From contig CAIYCW010000026.1 in NCBI GenBank assembly GCA_903924855.1, positions 1 through 64,000 on the forward strand: a stretch of DNA of 64,000 bases, read 5' to 3'. This DNA is from an uncultured Rhodospirillales bacterium (GTDB lineage Bacteria > Pseudomonadota > Alphaproteobacteria > Acetobacterales > Acetobacteraceae). Numbering within the stretch: position 1 is the first letter of the stretch; each line of letters starts with the position of its first letter. The position numbers and the translations under genes were made by a program. Below, in pieces: positions 58,217 through 64,000 of the stretch. Under the pieces are notes generated by a model, which was given only the letters and a program-made list of their open reading frames with translations, had not been told where the DNA came from and ran no database searches.

Positions 58217-58878
58217 TCGAACACCTGCCCCAGCTCCTCGGCCGCAACCGCACGCAGCCTCGCGGCCAGCCCCACCAGAATCGCCGCGGTGGCGCCCCAG
58301 ATATACTGCTCCGGATGGGCGATGACCCAGAAATGCCGCGCCCGCCCGCGCCATTCGCGCGAACGGCGCTCAGCGGTGGCCGGGTCCAGCAAGGCCGGCA
58401 GTACCAGCTCGAAGGCGTGCTCCACCTCATGCGGCGACAAGGTCAGCCCCAGATCGCCCAGTTCGGCGCCCTGCGGCAACAATCCCAGAATGGGCGTGAT
58501 CCGATAGCCGGTGCCGGTGATGTAATCGGGCAGCCGGCCGGCAATCTCCACCAGCGCCGGATCAAGCCCGATCTCCTCCTGCGCCTCGCGCAGCGCCGCA
58601 TGTTCGGGGCTGGCATCTGTGGGATCGATCCGCCCCCCGGGGAAACTCACCTGGCCCGGATGCTTGGCCAGATGCGAGGTGCGCTGGGTCAGCAGCACGC
58701 TCGGCACCCGCCCCAGAATGAATGGCACCAGCACCGCAGCCGGCGTGTAGGGCGGCGCCACGATGTCGCGCGTGTCATCCCCCTCCGGATGCAGGCCCGG
58801 GCTGTGCGGCAAGGCCGGGGCCGCGCGGATATGGCGGACGATGCGGGCAATGTCGCACCCGGGCAGGGAGGCGTTCAC
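58207..58878 (-). CDS. NUDIX hydrolase (CoA pyrophosphatase-like)
   Basis: This 223-residue protein is a NUDIX hydrolase of the CoA-pyrophosphatase (NudL/YeaB) type. The Nudix region is QVSFPGGRIDPTDASPEHAALREAQEEIGL, preceded by LLTQRTSHLAKHPGQ, the NudL-type marker. The start is taken as GTG at 58878, just downstream of the DUF1285 stop; a longer frame would overlap that gene extensively. It probably cleaves CoA or a related nucleoside diphosphate derivative. Confidence 0.92.
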   Translation of the reverse strand: MNASLPGCDIARIVRHIRAAPALPHSPGLHPEGDDTRDIVAPPYTPAAVLVPFILGRVPSVLLTQRTSHLAKHPGQVSFPGGRIDPTDASPEHAALREAQEEIGLDPALVEIAGRLPDYITGTGYRITPILGLLPQGAELGDLGLTLSPHEVEHAFELVLPALLDPATAERRSREWRGRARHFWVIAHPEQYIWGATAAILVGLAARLRAVAAEELGQVFDQG

Positions 58879-58882
58879 GCGC

Positions 58883-59527
58883 TCAACAATCCGCGCAATC
58901 CTCGTCCAGGCAGGTCGGCACCTCCCCCAGCGGGAAGAACCGTCGCTGGCTCCAAATACCCAGCATCTCGCGGCCATGCACGATCTCGGTCTCGGCCAGC
59001 GCCACCAGCTCGTAATAGACCGCCCGGTTGATCCGCGCCTCGATCGGAAAGCGCCCCTGCCCCGCCCGCACCTGCAGATAGGGCGTGGGCTCACAGGTCA
59101 GCAGATCATGCGCGATGCGGATCGGATGCTCCGGCCCCGCCGTGATCAGCTGGTCCACATTTGTGCGAAAGGTCAGCACCTGATCGCGGCCAAGCCCGCG
59201 CCAATCCAGCTCCACAGCCACGAACGGCGCATCCTCCACCTCGATGACACCGCGCTCGGCCGGCGTTTCCAGCCAGAACTGGCCGGTTGCGTCACGCTGC
59301 AGCACCGAGGAGAACAGACAGACCAGCTCCTTGCGCCGGATCGGGCTGCCCCGATACAGCCAGCTGGCATCGCGCTTGATCAGAAACGGCAGCACGCCGC
59401 ATTCGCGCGGCGCATGGCCGGCACGGTGCTCTGCCGCGGCCCCGCAGCCCATCTCGCGACGCGCATGCGGCAGGCTTTGCTCCGAAGCCTGCGCTGATGC
59501 GCCATGTGGATGGCCTGCGTCGTTCAA
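58883..59527 (-). CDS. DUF1285 domain-containing protein
   Basis: This protein of up to 214 residues belongs to the DUF1285 family: FLIKRDASWLYRGSPIRRKELVCLFSSVLQRD, FVAVELDWRGLG, and RINRAVYYELVALA. The family is widespread in proteobacteria, usually next to a NUDIX gene as here, with unknown function. The start is uncertain: TTG at 59527 has GGGGA upstream, while ATG at 59452 would remove 25 residues before the conserved part. In the gap to moxR (59528-59733) I see no further gene. Confidence 0.9.
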   Translation of the reverse strand: MNDAGHPHGASAQASEQSLPHARREMGCGAAAEHRAGHAPRECGVLPFLIKRDASWLYRGSPIRRKELVCLFSSVLQRDATGQFWLETPAERGVIEVEDAPFVAVELDWRGLGRDQVLTFRTNVDQLITAGPEHPIRIAHDLLTCEPTPYLQVRAGQGRFPIEARINRAVYYELVALAETEIVHGREMLGIWSQRRFFPLGEVPTCLDEDCADC

Positions 59528-59733
59528 ATGCGGTCCCCAACGGCATTCTGCGCCGCCTCTGCCATGCCGATATAGGAAGTCATCGGGGCGTTCTCAAAGT
59601 GGCGGTTCGCGAAATCTTGCCAATCTTTATGTGACGCGGACGCCCGAAACCCGCAAGATGGGACCTCGTGGGGCAGCTTCGCCAAATTTTGGCGCAGGCC
59701 CTGCACCAGACCACTGCTCCTGGAGATCGCAAG

Positions 59734-60765
59734 ATGGCCGAAGCCGCGTCCGTTGCCGCATCCGAGGAGCAACTCGGCCGGCAGATCGAAACCCTGCTGG
59801 GACAGGTGGCACGGGTGCGCGCCGAGATCGGCCGCGTCATCCACGGCCAGGAAGAGACCATCGACCAGACCCTGATCGCCATACTGGCCGGCGGCCATGT
59901 GCTGCTGGTCGGCATGCCAGGCCTCGGCAAATCCCGCCTGGTGGAAACACTGGGCGTGGTGCTCGGCCTCGCCACCAAGCGCGTGCAGTTCACCCCCGAT
60001 CTGATGCCCGCCGACATTCTCGGCAGCGAGGTGCTGGACGAGGACGAGCACGGCCGGCGCAGCTTCCGCTTCGTGCCCGGGCCGGTGTTCTGCCAGCTGC
60101 TGATGGCCGATGAGATCAACCGCGCCTCCCCGCGCACCCAATCCGCCCTTCTGCAATCCATGCAGGAAGGCCGCGTCGCGGTCGCAGGCGTGGAGCACGC
60201 CCTGCCCCGCCCGTTCACCGTGCTCGCCACCCAGAACCCGATCGAGCAGGAAGGCACCTACCCGCTGCCGGAAGCCCAGCTCGACCGCTTCCTGCTCGAA
60301 GTCCAGGTCCGCTACCCCACGCTCGCCGCCGAGCGCGCCATGCTGCTCGCCACCACCGGGGCCGAGGCCGAGCACGCCGCCCCGGTTCTCACCGGCGAGA
60401 CGCTGATCGCCGCCCAATCGCTGATCCGCCGCCTGCCGGTGGGCGACAGCGTGGTGGACGCCATCCTGGCACTGGTGCGCGGCGGCAGGCCCGAGACCGC
60501 GACGGACGATATCGTCCGCCGCCATGTCGCCTGGGGTCCCGGGCCGCGCGCCGCCCAATCGCTCATGCTGGCCAGCCGCGCGCGCGCGCTGCTCGATGGC
60601 CGGCTGTCCCCCAGCCTGGAGGATGTGGCGGCCCTGGCCCAGCCAGTGCTGCGCCACCGCATGGCGCTCAACTTCTCGGCCCGCGCCGATGGCGTGGTCC
60701 TGTCGGAGGTGATCGACCGGCTGATCGAACAGACCATCACCAGCCCGGCCACCGCACACGGATGA
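59734..60765 (+). CDS. MoxR family AAA+ ATPase
   Basis: This 343-residue protein is a MoxR-type AAA+ chaperone ATPase: Walker A VGMPGLGKSRL, Walker B QLLMADEINRASPRTQSALLQSMQE, sensor 1 VLATQNPIEQEGTYPLPEAQLDRFLL and the MoxR C-terminal lid. It starts at ATG 59734 with TGGAG upstream. It overlaps a DUF58 gene (ATGA), then a DUF4159 gene; this trio occurs widely and probably assembles or activates envelope or metal-containing proteins. Confidence 0.96.
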   Translation: MAEAASVAASEEQLGRQIETLLGQVARVRAEIGRVIHGQEETIDQTLIAILAGGHVLLVGMPGLGKSRLVETLGVVLGLATKRVQFTPDLMPADILGSEVLDEDEHGRRSFRFVPGPVFCQLLMADEINRASPRTQSALLQSMQEGRVAVAGVEHALPRPFTVLATQNPIEQEGTYPLPEAQLDRFLLEVQVRYPTLAAERAMLLATTGAEAEHAAPVLTGETLIAAQSLIRRLPVGDSVVDAILALVRGGRPETATDDIVRRHVAWGPGPRAAQSLMLASRARALLDGRLSPSLEDVAALAQPVLRHRMALNFSARADGVVLSEVIDRLIEQTITSPATAHG

Positions 60766-61658
60766 GCGGGCACGCGGCCCCCGGAACGGCCTTGCCCCTC
60801 GCCCGTGCCGAAGCGGTGGCGGGCACGCTGCCGCCCTTGCTGGTGGCGGCGGAACGGGTGGCAAGCACCGTGGCGCAGGGCGTGCACGGGCGCAGGCGGG
60901 TGGGCCAGGGCGACAGTTTCTGGCAATACCGCCCATTCAGCGCCGGCGACGCCGCAAGCCGAATCGATTGGCGCCAATCCGCACGCGGCGAACGGCTCTT
61001 CGTACGCGAGACCGAGTGGGAGGCGGCACAGACCGTCTGCCTGTGGCGCGCCACCGGTCCCGCGATGGACTGGCATTCCCATCTCACCCCCACCACCAAA
61101 CAGGCCCGCGCCGATCTGCTGCTGCTCGCCTTGGCCGTGCTGCTGCTGCGCGGCGGCGAACAGGTGCGGCTGATTGCCCCCGGCCTGCCGCGCTTCGCCG
61201 GCCGCGCCGGTCTGCTGCGCCTGGCCGCCACACTGGCCGAGCCCACGAGGCCGAGCACGCTGCCACCCGAGGCCGATCTGCCGCGCCATGCCCGCGTGGT
61301 GCTGATCGGCGATCTGCTGGACACGCTGGACGATATCGAGACCACCGTGGCACGCCTTGCCGCCATCCCGGTGCGCGGTCTGCTGCTGCAGGTGCTCGAC
61401 CCCGCCGAGCTCGACCTGCCCTATGACGGCAGGGTGCGCTTCGATGCCGCCTCCAGCGGCGCCTCCACCATCCTTCCCAGGGTGGCGTCGGTGCGCGAAC
61501 GCTACACCGCCCGCCTCGCCGCCCAGCGCGACGGCATCGGCCAACTCTGCCGCGCCGCCGGCTTCACCTTCCAGACCCACGACACGCATGGCACGCCGGA
61601 ACACGCCCTGCTGCGGCTCTACACCGCCCTGTCACCGCAGCCGGGCGGGCAGCGCTGA
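60762..61658 (+). CDS. DUF58 domain-containing protein
   Basis: This 298-residue protein has the DUF58 core: GRRRVGQGDSFWQYRPFSAGDAASRIDWRQSARGERLFVRETE, which is the family signature. The remainder resembles a degenerate vWA fold (VVLIGDLLDTLDDIETTVARL). It is the usual partner of MoxR ATPases. Translational coupling to moxR (ATGA) and to the next gene (TGATG) supports a single functional unit. Confidence 0.95.
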   Translation: MSGHAAPGTALPLARAEAVAGTLPPLLVAAERVASTVAQGVHGRRRVGQGDSFWQYRPFSAGDAASRIDWRQSARGERLFVRETEWEAAQTVCLWRATGPAMDWHSHLTPTTKQARADLLLLALAVLLLRGGEQVRLIAPGLPRFAGRAGLLRLAATLAEPTRPSTLPPEADLPRHARVVLIGDLLDTLDDIETTVARLAAIPVRGLLLQVLDPAELDLPYDGRVRFDAASSGASTILPRVASVRERYTARLAAQRDGIGQLCRAAGFTFQTHDTHGTPEHALLRLYTALSPQPGGQR

Positions 61659-64000
61659 TGGCGATGCTGGCCGCCCTCCATCTGGCATCACCCTTGGTGC
61701 TGCTCGCCCTGTGTCTGCTGCCGCTGCTGTGGTGGCTGCTGCGCATCACCCCACCCGCGCCAAAACGCGTGGTGTTTCCAAGCGTAAGGCTCCTGCTGGG
61801 GCTCGATGCCGCCGAGGAAACCCCCGCCCACACCCCGCTCTGGCTGCTCGCCCTGCGGCTCGGCGCCGCGGCGCTGGCCATCCTCGCACTCGCGGGCCCC
61901 AGCCTGCGCCAGGGCGAGACCCCGCAGGGACAGGGCCCGTTGCTGCTGGTGATCGATGATGGCTGGGCCGCGGCCCAGGCATGGCCGCAGCGCATGGCCG
62001 CAGCCCAGTCGGTGCTCGATCAGGCCCAGGATGCCGGGCGCAATATGGCCCTGCTGACCACCGCCCCGCCTGCCGATGGCAGCGCACCCCGCCTGCAACA
62101 GCCGGTGCCGGCCGCCGAGCTGCGCCCTGTCCTCGCAGCCCTGCTGCCCAAGCCCTGGGGCACCGACCGCACAGCGGCGGCCAGATTGCTGGCCGGCGTG
62201 CAGGACGGCACCGTGGTCTATCTGAGCGACGGGATCGGCGCCGATCCCGCCTTCAACGACGCCCTCGCCAAAGCCGGGCCGGTGCGGCTGCTGCTCGCCG
62301 ACACCCCAGGCGTGCTGCTGCTGCCCCCGGTCAGCGAGGCGGAGCGCATGGTGGCGCGCATCTCGGTGCTGCCACGCGGCCAGACGCAGCGCATCGCCGT
62401 CCTCGCCCAGGCCGCGGACGGTCGCACACTGTCCCGTGCCGAGATCGCCGTGCCGTCCGGCGCCGATCACGGCGAGGCCGCGATCAGCCTGCCGCCCGAA
62501 CTGCGCAACCAGCTGGCCCGGCTGGTGGTGGAGGGCGATCCCTCCGCCGGTGCCGTGCGGCTGCTGGACGAAACCGCCCGCCGCCGCCCGGTCGGCCTGC
62601 TCGCCGCCAGCACCGCCGCCGACACACCACTCATCGGCGCGCTGTTCTATGTGCGCCGCGCGCTCGACCCCACCGCCGAATTGCGGGAGGGCGACCTTGC
62701 CACCCTGCTCGGCCGCGCGCTGTCGGTTCTCGTGATGCCGGATGCATCGATCGGGGACGATCAACAGCGCACCCAGCTGGAAGCCTGGGTTCGCAAGGGC
62801 GGCACGCTGATCCGCTTCGCAGGCCCGGCCCTTGCCGCCCATCCCGACACGCTGCTGCCCGTCACCCTGCTCGATGGCGACCGCCAGCTCGGCGGCGCGA
62901 TGTCCTGGACCAAACCGCCCGGCCTCGCCGGCTTCGAGGCCGGCAGCCTGTTCGCGGGCCTCACCGTGCCCTCCGACGTGCACGTCACCCGCCAGGTCCT
63001 CGCCTCCCCCGCCTCGGTGCTGACACCGGCCGGCCAGCCGTCACGCGTGCTGGCCCGGCTGGAAGACGGCACACCGCTGGTCACCCAGGCCCCGCTCGGC
63101 GCCGGGCGGCTGGTGCTGTTTCACGTCACCGCCAATGCGGACTGGTCGGACCTGCCGCTCTCCGGCCTGTTCGTCGATCTGCTGCGCCGGCTGGTGGCGC
63201 AGGCCAATGGCGTGGCAGAGATCTCCTCCGACCTCTCCGACCCCACGCCGCTGCCCCCGGTAGCGACATTGGACGGCTTCGGCCAACTCGGCCCACCACC
63301 GGGTGCCGCCCTCGCCATCACCGCCCGCGACCTCGCAGCCGAACCCGCCTCACCGCGCCATCCGCCCGGTCTCTACGGGCCGGAAGCCAGGCGCCGCGCC
63401 CGCAATCTGGGGGACACGATCTCGAAGCTGGAACCGGCACTGACGCCACCGGGGGCCGAAATCAGCGGCCTTGCGGTGATCACCACCGATTTCGACCTCG
63501 CCCCCTGGCTGATGGGGGCTGCCCTCGCTTTGCTGGCACTCGATCTGCTGATCTCGCTGCCGATGCGCGGCCTGTGGCGCGTGGCCGCGGTGCTGGCGCT
63601 GCTGTCCGGCTCGGGAGGCTTCCAACCCGCTGTGGCGCAGATGACGCGCGACAACCCGGCGCTGACCACCCGCCTCGCCTATCTCGTCACGCATGACGAC
63701 GCGCGTGATGAGATCTCCCGCACCGGCCTGCTCGGCCTCTCGGAATACGTCAACCGCCGCACCAACGCGGCCCTCGGCCTGCCCGCCGCCGTGCAGCCCG
63801 GGGTGGATGATCTCAGCTTCTACCCGCTGCTCTACTGGCCGATCGGCGCCGGTGACCCACCGCCGCAGCCGGAGGCGATGCGCGCGCTGAACGACTACAC
63901 CGCCCATGGCGGCATCATCCTGATCGACACCCGCAACGCCGGCAGCGGCGAGGGTTTCGCCCCCGGGGCCGATGCCACGCTGGCCCAGCTCGGCACCTCG
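61658..64000 (+). CDS. DUF4159/BatA-like membrane protein, 3' end beyond window
   Basis: The frame is open from ATG 61658 to the right edge (781 codons). The N-terminus is an aerotolerance-regulator (BatA) type segment with two membrane helices (LHLASPLVLLALCLLPLLWWLL and LWLLALRLGAAALAILALAG). Then follow a long periplasmic part (GPLLLVIDDGW; a GAT-like LDEAWVRKGGTLIRFAG region), another helix near LLALDLLISLPM and the DUF4159 domain (TRLAYLVTHDDARDEISRTGLLGLSEYVNRRTN). It belongs to the MoxR-DUF58 operon. Function unknown; probably an envelope complex with the MoxR ATPase. Confidence 0.93.
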   Translation, partial: MAMLAALHLASPLVLLALCLLPLLWWLLRITPPAPKRVVFPSVRLLLGLDAAEETPAHTPLWLLALRLGAAALAILALAGPSLRQGETPQGQGPLLLVIDDGWAAAQAWPQRMAAAQSVLDQAQDAGRNMALLTTAPPADGSAPRLQQPVPAAELRPVLAALLPKPWGTDRTAAARLLAGVQDGTVVYLSDGIGADPAFNDALAKAGPVRLLLADTPGVLLLPPVSEAERMVARISVLPRGQTQRIAVLAQAADGRTLSRAEIAVPSGADHGEAAISLPPELRNQLARLVVEGDPSAGAVRLLDETARRRPVGLLAASTAADTPLIGALFYVRRALDPTAELREGDLATLLGRALSVLVMPDASIGDDQQRTQLEAWVRKGGTLIRFAGPALAAHPDTLLPVTLLDGDRQLGGAMSWTKPPGLAGFEAGSLFAGLTVPSDVHVTRQVLASPASVLTPAGQPSRVLARLEDGTPLVTQAPLGAGRLVLFHVTANADWSDLPLSGLFVDLLRRLVAQANGVAEISSDLSDPTPLPPVATLDGFGQLGPPPGAALAITARDLAAEPASPRHPPGLYGPEARRRARNLGDTISKLEPALTPPGAEISGLAVITTDFDLAPWLMGAALALLALDLLISLPMRGLWRVAAVLALLSGSGGFQPAVAQMTRDNPALTTRLAYLVTHDDARDEISRTGLLGLSEYVNRRTNAALGLPAAVQPGVDDLSFYPLLYWPIGAGDPPPQPEAMRALNDYTAHGGIILIDTRNAGSGEGFAPGADATLAQLGTS

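Noticed and set aside
61688-62983. A 431-codon minus-strand open frame and a 571-codon alternative plus-strand frame (61981-63696)
   Set aside because: The frame from ATG 61658 is open to the edge and encodes BatA-like and DUF4159 domains, coupled to DUF58; the others are shadows.

Overview
The window is 64 kb of very GC-rich, densely coding chromosomal DNA. No intergenic gap exceeds 300 bp, and long antisense open frames are common, as expected at this GC content. Gene content and order point to an aerobic alphaproteobacterium, most likely Acetobacteraceae (Rhodospirillales). The arguments are the rsmB-rpe-heparinase II/III-glycosyltransferase-purH order, typA, bactofilin, DUF1285, DUF1674/SdhAF4, MoxR-DUF58-DUF4159, and the style of GC-rich and A/T-tract hairpin terminators. 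The family-level placement is inference; no rRNA is present.

Layout. 1-5807: the end of a HisD-like dehydrogenase, an SDR, a TetR regulator and a BadF-type kinase, then a sugar ABC importer (binding protein plus two permeases, no ATPase). 5978-7479: an AT-richer two-gene restriction-modification cassette (MT-A70 methylase and BglII-type nuclease). 7565-11875: typA, an adenosine kinase, an EI24/CysZ-like membrane protein and a bactofilin. 11923-16381: a tripartite tricarboxylate-type transporter (TctC; fused TctA-TctB) with a GST and a MarR regulator. 16485-21286: LLM flavin monooxygenase, TauD dioxygenase and an amino-acid-type ABC importer, probably a sulfur or nitrogen scavenging operon. 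21402-27348: a Liv-type ABC system with fused LivHM and two tandem binding proteins. 27495-34957: lone 2Fe-2S ferredoxin, SDR, large alpha/beta hydrolase, an SsuABC-like transporter and an isochorismatase-fold protein.

35080-46659 is the most interesting part. A PDO-type Rieske oxygenase, an unknown 180-residue protein, an EutA-like actin-fold ATPase with a histidine-rich tail and a double-cupin protein form one tightly packed operon (38-36 kb). Across a small glycan island (two glycosyltransferases and a PIG-L deacetylase) lie a Pht5-like protein, an IclR regulator, a Rieske ferredoxin and a ferredoxin reductase. Three copies of a PcaR/PcaU-like motif (GTTC-N6-CGCAC) lie upstream of both the oxygenase and the ferredoxin, suggesting one IclR regulon. 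A second palindrome (TTGTCATACAA) occurs in three other promoter regions.

46926-64000 is mostly housekeeping: purH, a glycosyltransferase, heparinase II/III, rpe, rsmB, a PEP-CTERM protein, tRNA-Ala(CGC), yggT, DUF167, folD, SdhAF4, a secreted repeat protein, anmK, NUDIX, DUF1285, and a MoxR-DUF58-DUF4159 operon running off the right edge. Several families of short palindromic repeats sit between genes, and some of them supply the stop codons of neighbouring genes.
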